The notes: generated by a model from the sequence alone, not told the origin. Positions 9,927 through 22,524 are shown, counted from the stretch's first letter. The stretch: 64,000 nucleotides of DNA from Chrysogorgia sp. JL179-B06 (GCA_035772405.1 JAYKKM010000047.1:2448001-2512000); one strand, 5' to 3'. A program made the numbers and translations.

Positions 9927-10355
9927 GCTTGCGCAATCGACTGCTCCGCACCCAGGCCACCACCAACCTTGAGGTCCTCGAGGCATTCTACCCTAACACT
10001 CAGCTCAAATCCTGATAAGTAACCCTTCGAGACTGTGGCCGGAGTCCGAGTTACCCATGTATTTCTGCCTTTTCATGGATTAGGTTATGAGAGAATTGGA
10101 GTGCGCCCGTGCAACCGGCCTATCGGACTTCAAGTTCAAATATCGTGTTCCGATCCATGCAACCGACCGCAGAGAACGCGCTGAGCACCCCGTTGAAGGC
10201 GATCTTGAGCTGCTTGGGTTGCCTTCGCCGACGACGTGCTACTCTGTTTTGAATCGGCTGATGACCTTCGCCGCGGGCTCCTATTTCTGGTTGAACTCTT
10301 GGACGACTTCGATTTACACATTAACCAGTCCTCTGGTTCCCAGTTCCGTATAATT
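9927..10355. other. GC-rich segment of unknown origin, unit 1
   Basis: About 430 bases that are clearly richer in GC than the surrounding AT-rich DNA and look coding-like. Overlapping frames are open on both strands (88 codons at 10087-10353 on +, 96 codons at 10136-10426 on -). None matches a family I recognise. It starts about 80 bases after the gene's poly(A) signal and stops exactly where the ACTCGGAC hairpin begins, so it may be a fragment of a retroelement or of a captured gene. Confidence 0.4.
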
Positions 10356-10632
10356 ACTCGGACTACCTGTGGTAGCGCGAGTCTAGGTTTCGACTCTGTT
10401 TTTTTGGCAATGTCGCGAAATGGCAATTATTGCGTCGTCCCGTCAGGCTTTGCGAAACTGGGCGAGTCGTTATAGTTAAACGTATTCATAGTATATTATG
10501 CTGATCTTCACGTGTGCTTTCTCTCTGCTTCCCTGATCGTTCGATCAAGTTGTCCACAGTTATTACTCGGGCTACTGTGGTAGCCGAGTCTAGGTTTCGC
10601 CTCTGTTTATTATTTTTATTATTTTTATTATT
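10356..10632 (+). repeat. Two ACTCGG hairpin repeats, unit 1
   Basis: Two relatives of the type-L left end. ACTCGGACTACC/GGTAGCGCGAGT lies at 10356-10382 and ACTCGGGCTAC/GTAGCCGAGT at 10565-10589, each followed by CTAGGTTTCG and CTCTGTTT. The second runs into a TTTATTATT tract where the next element is inserted. Confidence 0.6.
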
Positions 10633-11289
10633 ACTTGGGCCACCTGTGGCACAAGTATTAGAATGGCGTTTTTATTTTTTTTTGCGTCGCGAGATTTTTC
10701 CGAATCACGAGATTTTCCCGCGAGATTTTTTGAGGCTAGTATTAAAACATGCAGCTCTGAGTCTGTTTACGGTTTATATTACCTGTATAATATTACCTGA
10801 AGGAACGTGTGTTATGTACTTGAACTCGGTAATTCCAAATCTGTTTTCAGAATTGAAATCGAGTAAATATTTACCGCGAGATAACGATAAATCAAAAATC
10901 TACGACGAAGCGATCGACTTCCGATTGTCGATCATCAACAGGTTTTTACGACGGGTATTCACGTTCGTAATATAATAGACAAGTATGTTATGTATTTGGA
11001 CTCGGTAATTCCAAATCTGTTTCCACAATTGAAATCGGTTAAATATTGACCGAGATAACGTACAAAATCTACGATGAACATCCTTTTCAGAGTTGTGAAC
11101 ATGGCGTGCGAGGTATGGGGACCATGTGACAACTGACAAGTGCGTTGGGTGCTTCTTTCTTTCTTTCGGCGATTCGAAGCGAAGACTGTGTTCTTACCTC
11201 CTTGCTTGGAAGTACTTGAGATCAGTTATTCAGTATACCATCTCCACAGGCAATATGCGCGCCATGTCCCAGTAAAAGTAGGCCCAAGT
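10633..11289 (+). mobile_element. 657-bp element with ACTTGGGCC ends, unit 1
   Basis: The ends are exact inverted repeats, ACTTGGGCC (10633-10641) and GGCCCAAGT (11281-11289). The left end also forms a hairpin (ACTTGGGCCACC/GGCACAAGT). The ends differ from type L by matched changes on both sides. Inside is a direct duplication of about 90 bases with period 176 (10811-10910 and 10987-11076, both with GTAATTCCAAATCTGTTT). It interrupts the ATT tract of a type-L copy. No transposase was recognised; the 153-codon frame at 10514-10975 crosses element borders and is not called. Confidence 0.5.
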
Positions 11290-12119
11290 TAACGCCTAGC
11301 GGGCGTCTTGTTACTCGGGCCTCCCCCTGTGGGGGGGAGCACGAGTCTTAAAAAGGGCTCTGTTTATTTGGCAATGTCGCGAAATGGCAATTCTTGCATC
11401 ATCCCACTTGGGACTGGGTACGAGATCGATCTGAACCACTGCATATATTTATGCGCCATTGTCATATTTTTAATATTCATCTGGTTATCGAGTGTTCTTC
11501 ACTGAAAATATTTGATGTGGCTGGCAGTATCTTGATCTCACGATGCTTACAATCGCACACGCCGATCGCCGAAGACCTACGGCTACACTAAAAGATAACG
11601 AGCGATTTAGACACGGTTAGTGCCCTCGATAACCGTACACTGAAAATGCCACCTGTACGCTGATGTGTACTCGATTAAACCTATGTTTAACAATTTAATA
11701 TGAAACTCAACGTATGAATGCTTTTTGAAAATATGTTAACTGTTCTGAGGTAACTGTAATATTTTTATAAACTTTGTTGCCTGTATTGTTTATTGTTATC
11801 ATGTTATGTTATACAAAATAAGGTCGCGATGCTATAGTTTATTGTTTCACATATACCAAGTACTATTATTAAAGTATGCAATGTTGCTATCGAATTTTAC
11901 CCTGTTTCACTTATATTGATATTGATATTTTACCTGTAATTAGCTTAAATGGGCTCCAAAATGTTCTGGGTTATCAGTAAGTTTGTATCGATTGTTCATA
12001 TTATATGCGAATGCTTACAAATGAACGTACAGACTAGAGTATATAAATCTCTGACACTCATTGTTGCCATTGAGTAACCCTGTTTCACTCGATATTTTAC
12101 CTGTAAGATTAAATTGTCA
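11290..12119 (+). repeat. Truncated, diverged type-L repeat, unit 1
   Basis: Begins with TTAACGCCTAGCGGGCGT, which holds a small ACGCC/GGCGT hairpin, then a hairpin with long C and G arms (11313-11346). It continues with sequence collinear with 850-1420 of the left element, for example CTTCACTGAAAAT.TTTGATGTGGCTGGC and GTTCTGAGGTAACTG. It stops where the PLE remnant starts. No gene seen. Confidence 0.55.
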
Positions 12120-12292
12120 ATGCGCCAACTCTTACAATGACACAAATTTCCGGATATTGGCTAAGTGTCGCTCGCCTTTCAACTGAAGGTGTTGGAATCT
12201 ATTTACATCAAGCTTCTGCAGACAAAAGAAATTTATTTTTAAAACCTCGTTATTTTAGGAACACTGTCATGATGCCTTTGCGTCTGTCGTGA
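12120..12292 (+). pseudogene. PLE C-terminal remnant, unit 2
   Basis: Carries only the end of the PLE coding region (pattern C.NSYNDTNFRILAKCRSPFN, then a stop, then RCWNLFTSS and CRQKEF-like sequence). It is joined directly to truncated type-L sequence at its left. Confidence 0.65.
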
Positions 12293-12870
12293 TACAAGCT
12301 AACTTATGTTTTTTCTTTAGCAGAAGTAGTCTGTCGAAATGCATCGTGCTCTTTATTTTAAAGCCTATTTATTTTCTCTATCTTTAAATAGTTCTTCTAA
12401 GAACTCATTTCTCTTTCCCATCTTTTGCTACAACATCACGCCATTAATAGATTTTGGTAAATGTGATTACATATTATACATATTGTCGTGTATAATAATT
12501 ATATTTATTAGTAGTGTTTTCAAACAGTTCTTGTAAGAACTATATTTACCATTTCACCATGGTTTCGACGTACTTTAAAGCTTTTAATTTTATGTACGTT
12601 TATTCGATTAGACACCATTTGTAATTGCAGCTGATCAAGATTATGAACGGAATTTCTTCGAACAAAGTAGATGTGTCTCTTTTGCGCTTTTGATATTCTT
12701 TGCCAGAATAATTGTAGGGTTGAGTTAATAAATGGTATTTCCGATCGCAGCAGCGACTCCGCCTACGACGATGCTATCTTTTATGTTACGTCATTTAAAA
12801 ATGCAAAGCATGCACTTGGTGAACCAACAACAGATTCATAAAAAATGATATTTTATGAGTAGGACGTACC

Positions 12871-13624
12871 ATAGTCAATCAGGATATGGTCTGAATACTC
12901 GGCAATCTTCGAAGAGGTTAACATTTTTAAACAAATGAGCTGCGATTTATGTTGGACGGTAACTCACCGTGCACAAAAACACTTTGTTTTAGGTTTATTA
13001 ATATTCAAACAGCACGGTTGAACGATTGAATCCAAACGTTGCTATTGGATGATTGCTTCATACCAAAAATACAATGTATTCACTAACCGTCGCCGTGCAC
13101 AAATTTGCATGTATATCGAGTCGCTTCTATCGTGAGAGGCTTGCAGGTACTAACTTGTAGCAAACGAAATTGTCTTCTTAATGGTTGAGAATTTTCTCTT
13201 ATAGCATGACATATCCTGTTTCTCATGAGCGGGTGAAATGGAATAAAATATCTATTAAAACAATCAGCATTTTCATTATAGATATGAATAAAAAACTATA
13301 AAGTCTTGACGAAGGGCCTTCGCTCCAAACGTTAAATAGACCTGCCTCCAAACTCAACTGACCATAATGCATATACATATATAAATGCGTTTGACGATAG
13401 TCAATGGAGGTATGGTCTGGATCGAAACTCAACAAAAGTCTTTGTACTATCTTTTTGTTCTCATTAATGCAAATGTGTGCACGTTGACATTTAGTGATGT
13501 ATTTTTGGAGTAATGAGCAATCATCCAATAGCAGCGTTTGGGTAAGAAATCGCAGCTCATTTGATTAACAATGTTAACCGCTTTGAATATTGCCGAGTTT
13601 CCAGACTATATCTTGATTGACTAT
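12871..13624. repeat. Large imperfect inverted repeat, unit 2
   Basis: Same two arms as in unit 1, with the extra stretch again only in the left arm. It contains the hammerhead-like motif near 13307. Confidence 0.55.
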
Positions 13625-13823
13625 TAACAAAGAAACCATGGAAGATCAGCAAAATTATCTGACGATAACTAGATTAAAGTGTTATTTTGTTATTTTTCTC
13701 TCCTGCATATATGATGTTGGTAATGTTTGCTAAAAATGTTACGTGGGCCGCTTTGTTTTATAATACTTGACATGTATTGTTTAAACAATTCATGTCACTC
13801 ACTGAGAAACAGGATATTTCATG

Positions 13824-13830
13824 TATAAGA
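13824..13830 (+). promoter_or_regulatory. TATA-like box of gene 2
   Basis: TATAAGA, 110 bases before the start codon. Confidence 0.35.
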
Positions 13831-13933
13831 TAATTAGTCGAAAATAGTTTATTACCAAGAAAATCTTTATTATCAATCATATAACTAAGTAGCCTTCGAC
13901 TTAAGAAACATTGTACCTTAGGCTCCTCAGAAA

Positions 13934-16900
13934 ATGTCGATTTTGGTGAAGCTGTTCCTAGCCATTCAATTGTATTTGATTATCAATGTGGCCAGTGTGA
14001 AATGTGTTTGTCCAGGTAAGGGGTTTCATAGCGTGGTCAAAGTAAGCTTGTTGAAAATTCTCTAGTTGCGATTTCTTATAACCTCCCTATTTTGTGTATT
14101 GATTAACGAAGAGAAATTACTAGCGTATATATAACATTTTTGCATTGCTAATTCTGTAGCCACATATTGGACAGATTGGCTTGACCGAGACGACCCATCG
14201 GGGACCAGAGATTCTGAGAGTTACGATGCTTTCACAACTGTGAGTTGCTGATAGAATATGTTTGAATTGAATCTGTATAGAATATATCGTATGTATATGT
14301 TATAGACTTGGTACATTATTTTAGCTACAAAACTATCACTGGTTGACTAAAAGATTATGCGTTTAATTCCTCCTTCCCCTATACTCTCAAATACCTTTGG
14401 CGTATATTTTTAGTAAGAATAAATGATAAATCGTTGAATTATTAATTTTATCGTAAATGTTAGTGTGGATTGGAAAACTTTAACATAATTTTCCCTCAAA
14501 TATCAAGACAATATATGGATGCGCTCCCCCCAACCCCCTCCCCGCCCCGCTCCCAAACGACTTCGCAAGGACGTTTGTCTGAAAATCTTTGTCGTCTGTT
14601 GGAAAATTTGAGTGGTTGGGACTTGGGAAAGTTGTTGATTGTAACAGGATTAACGTTAACCTGTTATAAATTGAACTTAATAGTTTTGCAGTGTTGATAT
14701 ATAGAGCATGTGATACATCAAGATAGAATTAAAATGTCGGATCTTGTGAATTGAATCTTGTGAATCAAGTATAGAGCAACAGAACATTTTACACCAATTT
14801 TACTCTGACGACATTTCTTCGTGAAATGGTGGTGCTTGAGTACAAGAACGTGCATGCTCTTCTCAATGCGTGGGAGTTTGGAGAAGGCGAATCTGAAGAT
14901 CGTTTTATTATTTTTAATGAAGTACAACTTGACGGCTCAATTTCAAAACCTTGTAACGCTTTTGAAACTCTGCCTCTCCTTACTCGTTTCATCAGCACGC
15001 GATGAGCTTAAAGCGTTTAAGACGTACTTGAGAAGAACGATGTCCGAAAAGCGACTCTCAAACCTCGGCATGCATCTCAATAAATCGAGAACTTAATCGC
15101 AGATTAAAATAACGTTTCATATGTTCTAAAACTTGACTTGTTTCCATGTTATTATGGCAATACATTTACGCCCGGAAAATCTATAGCTAAAATGGAGAAT
15201 TTGTTTCATAAGTTTCTATTAGACAACTTCAAAAAACATTTTTTTAATTCGAAAACCAGAAGAATATTTCAATGACTTACGTAGACAAATTGTATCTAGG
15301 TATATTATAGGTACTGTACTACAAATAGGCAGAAAAGTACGACTAATTTCTTAATGAATGTATGAATGAAACATGTTTATGGCAACGCCTCTATTTGACA
15401 ACTGTGATATGACAACATACATATGACCACGCGTATTTTTTACCACACCCATTTTCACCACGCCGATTTCCCGGGAAAATTTGGATGCCTACCCCCCGCA
15501 CACAAAAAGTCCTAGGAACGCCACTGACAGGCTTGTATTTGCGTTCGACGGAAGGAGAACGCATTATAGCCTTGCATGTCATTGGCGACTGTGCTTTACA
15601 GGCAAAAGAAATTGATCAACATTTTTTGGGAAATTTACCCTTTTTGAATAAATTATACCCTTTTTGAAAAAATGATGGCATTAGTATTAAAGCGTATCCC
15701 GTATCTTCACCTGAAATCCTCCTTTCCTCGTAGCGCATTCTTAATAGCGTATTAGGTCAGTTATTCAACAATGTTCTGAAGAAAGTTCGTTCAATAATAA
15801 CAATGAATAATCACTACAATGTTGTTGAGAACATAGAGATCATAAATAAAATATTTGGACCTGATTTCAGTCATCTGTGGGGAACCAATTGAAGGATGCC
15901 ATCTTGGATAACTGATTGGGAGGAAATTTTATATTTAAATTTCATATTGAAGCAATCACTTTGATCTTTTACTCATCAGAAAGTGGTCCAAGTTAGCTTT
16001 ATCGCCAAATAGTGAAAAAGAAACGTTAAAATAGTAGAATTTACGATTCCTTGTTTTGGACCTCGAGGTTATGGCGGCTGGAACCAAGAATGTTTTGCCC
16101 TCCAATTTGCTTCAGTTGCCACCAATTCGCCCAGTTGCCGCTATCGATATTTAGCATTTCTGATTTGGTTCTCATTTTGCAACTTTGGTTTTTGTTGCTC
16201 ATACACTTATAGCATAATATATGAATAGATTTATTAGCTTTATTATATTCATAATTCGTTATAACATAATTTTATGTTTATTAACCAATCTTCATTTGCT
16301 GGCCCACATGTGTCGAACGCACTTACATAATATTTGATTGCTCCTGGTAATATTGTAGTAGATTGTCTTATTTAGTGAGCTTATTAAAACAATCTAAAAA
16401 TGCACCGTCTTTATTAAGGAGTTATTGGAGTGAATTCTTGTCTATACAATACGAGTTATATTAGAAGATGGTGCAACAGCTAGTTATATTGCAACACCAG
16501 GTGATAAATCGTTATTAAAAGTTTGATAAGCACCGAATTAAAATTGATGAAATTAAACAATTGATACAAACAGCATTCATTTGTATCGGAAAAAATTAAC
16601 GAGTTATTAAGAGGCAGGTGTCCAAAATGGAAATAACTATCACTCAAATAATACAAATACCACATGTGAATAAAGTAATGAGGGAGATGATCTTCGAGTT
16701 ATAGCCTTATAGCTGTTCTAAATTTGTGTATCTAGCAGCGGTTAATAACTTCTTCAATAGAAATTTTCAAACTGCGATAAAAACATTTATTGTTTTCAAA
16801 GAATTCGTATAGAATACGAATGGGCCAATAAAATGCAAGAATGGCCCATTCGATAGCCTTATTTGCAAGACAAACCACTGCGAATCATAATTAAAGTTGG

Positions 16901-17077
16901 GGAAATTCGGCTATCATCTTCCTCTTCTAAATACTGATTAAATATTAATTATTTTGAATTTTCTTCATGAATTATTATTAATGTTGTGAGAATAATATTT
17001 AAAGTCCATCCACCGAATAGGGACATAATTATCATAATTATAATAAATATAAATATAATATAAATAATAATATAATA

Positions 17078-17115
<38 letters not shown>

Positions 17116-17275
17116 TAATATAATATAAATATAAAAATAATAATATTCATAATTATCCTCTTAATTACTAATATGTAATCATATCTATAGCTTATTATCT
17201 TTTATTCACTTATTTCATTTATATCACACAGGGCCCATTGAAAAACACTTCGGTGACATGGGCTCCCTGTTTAAA

Positions 17276-17320
<45 letters not shown>

Positions 17321-18432
17321 TATTATAGTTATCACCGGTAACAAATTATTCAGATTTTCAACAATTTACTGGTCATGATTTTTGTTTGTTTTTTAGCCAC
17401 CTTGTGATTCTGGATACAATCCAGTCGGTGCAGATTGCAGAGTTAGAGGAAGTAAAATAGCTTGGTACTTAGCCAACAAAGTGATCTCCCCTAACTACGA
17501 CTGTAATTCAAATGGAATTGTATGTGTAAACAGTGATCAGCCGGAATGCCACAACAACAACGTATGTTGTCCAGATTACGAAATCAGGTTCTTATGTTAT
17601 CAACGTAAGTATATATTGGAGATATTAATTCATGTAATTTTAATATTAGTTGTGTGAATGTGTGCAGTTGGTGTGAGAAATGATATAATGGATATGTGAT
17701 TGATATTTACTAATACTAAAAAGTAAATACTCAATAATATACACAATATTTGTTTTTCAAAAACAAATGATTCGGTGTATAGTAAATTGGACAATGTAAT
17801 GTGTAGTGCTAACTGGTACATTTACCCACGATTCTTTCGAATATCGATCTCAAAATATGTCGAAACAAGATCTCCCTGGAACGCAGCGATTTATATATAT
17901 TACAAGTAATATCACTCGATTAATTAAACTGCATCAGGATTTATCGTGACCAACCCGGGACTGTAATAGTTGCGAAAAAACAACATCAAGCCCTATATGC
18001 TAGTGCATTGCTCTGACCAGTGAGTTACGGAGGCCGTTGCCGAGAGCCTATAATTGTCACGAGATATAATGGTGGTAATGCCAATATATAGAATTGGGTA
18101 TATTACCAGTAACATTTAGCATTTCACTCGATTAAACTGTATGTTCTAAAGATATGTTGTTTGAAGCTTAGCATGGAGTCGCTATATCTAATTGATAATA
18201 ATTTGTGAAAACATCAATGTTTTTATTTTTTATTTACTGAACTTTTGTCCCATGCGCCTGGGACATTATCCGAGCTTTACTGAACGGACGTTGCATACAT
18301 GCATGATAAAAGCTCAGACGCAATAAAATCTTAGAAACATTGATGTTTATTAAGATACAGCTATTTATATTAATGAATCCGTCATATATTTTTTAAACTG
18401 TTTTTATATTTTTTTGTTTTAATACAGCCTGA
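13934..18432 (+). CDS. Secreted WxxW/CysD-type protein, copy 2
   Basis: Exons 13934-14015, 14160-14239, 17397-17604 and 18428-18432, with the same splice phases as copy 1 and 124 residues. It differs from copy 1 at two places in the WxxW exon: Arg44 for Gln and Ser48 for Arg. The signal peptide, all ten cysteines, WTDW at 31-34 and the whole exon-3 protein sequence are unchanged. The 13 bases from a TATA-like box to the conserved AGCCTTCGACTTAAG leader word are kept, so it looks expressible. The frame is intact throughout, so it is a functional paralogue rather than a pseudogene as far as sequence can tell. Confidence 0.85.
14821..15096 (+). pseudogene. hAT transposase relic in intron 2, unit 2
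   Basis: Identical in frame to the relic of unit 1, ending in TYLRRTMSEKRLSNL. Present in every full gene copy, so it entered the intron before the array expanded. Confidence 0.4.
17228..17326 (+). repeat. Hairpin plus (ATT)n tail in intron 2, unit 2
   Basis: Same hairpin and tract as in unit 1, with a slightly shorter tail. Confidence 0.5.
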
Positions 18433-18533
18433 AGAGATGTGAAGAACGAATGCCAGACAACACATTTTTAGACGTAAAATTACGATTAGACGTAAATTTT
18501 TTTGATAAATATGGCATGTTATTTTGAAAGTTG

Positions 18534-18539
18534 AATAAA
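18534..18539 (+). terminator. Poly(A) signal of gene copy 2
   Basis: AATAAA 102 bases after the stop, with the same T-rich downstream element. Confidence 0.7.
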
Positions 18540-18620
18540 ACACGTTGTCTTTTCTCTTGTTTCTTTGATATCTCAATTATATAATAAGAAGAACATATAG
18601 CTTGAGTCGTAAAATTAAAT

Positions 18621-19049
18621 GCTTGCGCAATCGACTGCTCCGCACCCAGGCCACCACCAACCTTGAGGTCCTCGAGGCATTCTACCCTAACACTCAGCTC
18701 AAATCCTGATAAGTAACCCTTCGAGACTGTGGCCGGAGTCCGAGTTACCCATGTATTTCTGCCTTTTCATGGATTAGGTTATGAGAGAATTGGAGTGCGC
18801 CCGTGCAACCGGCCTATCGGACTTCAAGTTCAAATATCGTGTTCCGATCCATGCAACCGACCGCAGAGAACGCGCTGAGCACCCCGTTGAAGGCGATCTT
18901 GAGCTCCTTGGGTTGCCTTCGCCGACGACGTGCTACTCTGTTTTGAATCGGCTGATGACCTTCGCCGCGGGCTCCTATTTCTGGTTGAACTCTTGGACGA
19001 CTTCGATTTACACATTAACCAGTCCTCTGGTTCCCAGTTCCGTATAATT
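18621..19049. other. GC-rich segment of unknown origin, unit 2
   Basis: Copy of the unit 1 segment with only single-base changes (for example GAGCTCC for GAGCTGC). The overlapping frames on both strands stay open. Confidence 0.4.
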
Positions 19050-19326
19050 ACTCGGACTACCTGTGGTAGCGCGAGTCTAGGTTTCGACTCTGTTTTTTTG
19101 GCAATGTCGCGAAATGGCAATTATTGCGTCGTCCCGTCAGGCTTTGCGAAACTGGGCGAGTCGTTATAGTTAAACGTATTCATAGTATATTATGCTGATC
19201 TTCACGTGTGCTTTCTCTCTGCTTCCCTGATCGTTCGATCAAGTTGTCCACAGTTATTACTCGGGCTACTGTGGTAGCCGAGTCTAGGTTTCGCCTCTGT
19301 TTATTATTTTTATTATTTTTATTATT
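19050..19326 (+). repeat. ACTCGG hairpin repeats, unit 2
   Basis: Two hairpins at 19050-19076 and 19259-19283, as in unit 1. Confidence 0.55.
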
Positions 19327-19983
19327 ACTTGGGCCACCTGTGGCACAAGTATTAGAATGGCGTTTTTATTTTTTTTTGCGTCGCGAGATTTTTCCGAATC
19401 ACGAGATTTTCCCGCGAGATTTTTTGAGGCTAGTATTAAAACATGCAGCTCTGAGTCTGTTTACGGTTTATATTACCTGTATAATATTACCTGAAGGAAC
19501 GTGTGTTATGTACTTGAACTCGGTAATTCCAAATCTGTTTTCAGAATTGAAATCGAGTAAATATTTACCGCGAGATAACGATAAATCAAAAATCTACGAC
19601 GAAGCGATCGACTTCCGATTGTCGATCATCAACAGGTTTTTACGACGGGTATTCACGTTCGTAATATAATAGACAAGTATGTTATGTATTTGGACTCGGT
19701 AATTCCAAATCTGTTTCCACAATTGAAATCGGTTAAATATTGACCGAGATAACGTACAAAATCTACGATGAACATCCTTTTCAGAGTTGTGAACATGGCG
19801 TGCGAGGTCTGGGGACCATGTGACAACTGACAAGTGCGTTGGGTGCTTCTTTCTTTCTTTCGGCGATTCGAAGCGAAGACTGTGTTCTTACCTCCTTGCT
19901 TGGAAGTACTTGAGATCAGTTATTCAGTATACCATCTCCACAGGCAATATGCGCGCCATGTCCCAGTAAAAGTAGGCCCAAGT
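19327..19983 (+). mobile_element. ACTTGGGCC-ended element, unit 2
   Basis: 657 bases, ends ACTTGGGCC and GGCCCAAGT intact, internal 176-base-period duplication kept. Confidence 0.5.
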
Positions 19984-20813
19984 TAACGCCTAGCGGGCGT
20001 CTTGTTACTCGGGCCTCCCCCTGTGGGGGGGAGCACGAGTCTTAAAAAGGGCTCTGTTTATTTGGCAATGTCGCGAAATGGCAATTCTTGCATCATCCCA
20101 CTTGGGACTGGGTACGAGATCGATCTGAACCACTGCATATATTTATGCGCCATTGTCATATTTTTAATATTCATCTGGTTATCGAGTGTTCTTCACTGAA
20201 AATATTTGATGTGGCTGGCAGTATCTTGATCTCACGATGCTTACAATCGCACACGCCGATCGCCGAAGACCTACGGCTACACTAAAAGATAACGAGCGAT
20301 TTAGACACGGTTAGTGCCCTCGATAACCGTACACTGAAAATGCCACCTGTACGCTGATGTGTACTCGATTAAACCTATGTTTAACAATTTAATATGAAAC
20401 TCAACGTATGAATGCTTTTTGAAAATATGTTAACTGTTCTGAGGTAACTGTAATATTTTTATAAACTTTGTTGCCTGTATTGTTTATTGTTATCATGTTA
20501 TGTTATACAAAATAAGGTCGCGATGCTATAGTTTATTGTTTCACATATACCAAGTACTATTATTAAAGTATGCAATGTTGCTATCGAATTTTACCCTGTT
20601 TCACTTATATTGATATTGATATTTTACCTGTAATTAGCTTAAATGGGCTCCAAAATGTTCTGGGTTATCAGTAAGTTTGTATCGATTGTTCATATTATAT
20701 GCGAATGCTTACAAATGAACGTACAGACTAGAGTATATAAATCTCTGACACTCATTGTTGCCATTGAGTAACCCTGTTTCACTCGATATTTTACCTGTAA
20801 GATTAAATTGTCA
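19984..20813 (+). repeat. Truncated type-L repeat, unit 2
   Basis: Same content as in unit 1; the C/G-armed hairpin lies at 20007-20040. No gene seen. Confidence 0.55.
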
Positions 20814-20986
20814 ATGCGCCAACTCTTACAATGACACAAATTTCCGGATATTGGCTAAGTGTCGCTCGCCTTTCAACTGAAGGTGTTGGAATCTATTTAC
20901 ATCAAGCTTCTGCAGACAAAAGAAATTTATTTTTAAAACCTCGTTATTTTAGGAACACTGTCATGATGCCTTTGCGTCTGTCGTGA
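20814..20986 (+). pseudogene. PLE C-terminal remnant, unit 3
   Basis: Same short remnant and same left junction as in unit 2. Confidence 0.65.
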
Positions 20987-21564
20987 TACAAGCTAACTTA
21001 TGTTTTTTCTTTAGCAGAAGTAGTCTGTCGAAATGCATCGTGCTCTTTATTTTAAAGCCTATTTATTTTCTCTATCTTTAAATAGTTCTTCTAAGAACTC
21101 ATTTCTCTTTCCCATCTTTTGCTACAACATCACGCCATTAATAGATTTTGGTAAATGTGATTACATATTATACATATTGTCGTGTATAATAATTATATTT
21201 ATTAGTAGTGTTTTCAAACAGTTCTTGTAAGAACTATATTTACCATTTCACCATGGTTTCGACGTACTTTAAAGCTTTTAATTTTATGTACGTTTATTCG
21301 ATTAGACACCATTTGTAATTGCAGCTGATCAAGATTATGAACGGAATTTCTTCGAACAAAGTAGATGTGTCTCTTTTGCGCTTTTGATATTCTTTGCCAG
21401 AATAATTGTAGGGTTGAGTTAATAAATGGTATTTCCGATCGCAGCAGCGACTCCGCCTACGACGATGCTATCTTTTATGTTACGTCATTTAAAAATGCAA
21501 AGCATGCACTTGGTGAACCAACAACAGATTCATAAAAAATGATATTTTATGAGTAGGACGTACC

Positions 21565-22318
21565 ATAGTCAATCAGGATATGGTCTGAATACTCGGCAAT
21601 CTTCGAAGAGGTTAACATTTTTAAACAAATGAGCTGCGATTTATGTTGGACGGTAACTCACCGTGCACAAAAACACTTTGTTTTAGGTTTATTAATATTC
21701 AAACAGCACGGTTGAACGATTGAATCCAAACGTTGCTATTGGATGATTGCTTCATACCAAAAATACAATGTATTCACTAACCGTCGCCGTGCACAAATTT
21801 GCATGTATATCGAGTCGCTTCTATCGTGAGAGGCTTGCAGGTACTAACTTGTAGCAAACGAAATTGTCTTCTTAATGGTTGAGAATTTTCTCTTATAGCA
21901 TGACATATCCTGTTTCTCATGAGCGGGTGAAATGGAATAAAATATCTATTAAAACAATCAGCATTTTCATTATAGATATGAATAAAAAACTATAAAGTCT
22001 TGACGAAGGGCCTTCGCTCCAAACGTTAAATAGACCTGCCTCCAAACTCAACTGACCATAATGCATATACATATATAAATGCGTTTGACGATAGTCAATG
22101 GAGGTATGGTCTGGATCGAAACTCAACAAAAGTCTTTGTACTATCTTTTTGTTCTCATTAATGCAAATGTGTGCACGTTGACATTTAGTGATGTATTTTT
22201 GGAGTAATGAGCAATCATCCAATAGCAGCGTTTGGGTAAGAAATCGCAGCTCATTTGATTAACAATGTTAACCGCTTTGAATATTGCCGAGTTTCCAGAC
22301 TATATCTTGATTGACTAT
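21565..22318. repeat. Large imperfect inverted repeat, unit 3
   Basis: Same arms and same asymmetric insertion as in unit 2. Confidence 0.55.
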
Positions 22319-22517
22319 TAACAAAGAAACCATGGAAGATCAGCAAAATTATCTGACGATAACTAGATTAAAGTGTTATTTTGTTATTTTTCTCTCCTGC
22401 ATATATGATGTTGGTAATGTTTGCTAAAAATGTTACGTGGGCCGCTTTGTTTTATAATACTTGACATGTATTGTTTAAACAATTCATGTCACTCACTGAG
22501 AAACAGGATATTTCATG

Positions 22518-22524
22518 TATAAGA
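22518..22524 (+). promoter_or_regulatory. TATA-like box of gene 3
   Basis: TATAAGA, 110 bases before the start codon. Confidence 0.35.

Larger units (their letters stand above)
3412..12119 (+). repeat. Tandem unit 1 (8.7 kb, complete)
   Basis: First complete array unit, counted from the conserved word ATGCGCCAACTC in the PLE C-terminal remnant. It holds gene copy 1 and the short downstream block with the ACTTGGGCC-ended element. The same order recurs in units 2, 3, 4 and 6 with very high identity by eye. Confidence 0.9.
12120..20813 (+). repeat. Tandem unit 2 (8.7 kb, complete)
   Basis: Same order as unit 1. Its long PLE fragment is reduced to a C-terminal remnant at its left end. Units 2 and 3 keep a constant offset of 8694 bases over at least 11 kb and are nearly identical by eye, so they are the most recently copied or converted pair. 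Confidence 0.9.

Noticed and set aside
10514..10975. 153-codon frame downstream of each gene, with a leucine-rich start
   Set aside because: It spans a hairpin repeat, a TTTATTATT tract and the left end of a transposable element; the hydrophobic run is translated low-complexity DNA.
10356..11346. CRISPR-like array because of repeated hairpins
   Set aside because: The hairpins are few, unevenly spaced and diverged, and the genome is eukaryotic.
16965..17150. Minus-strand poly-isoleucine frame in intron 2
   Set aside because: Pure translation of the (AAT)n microsatellite.
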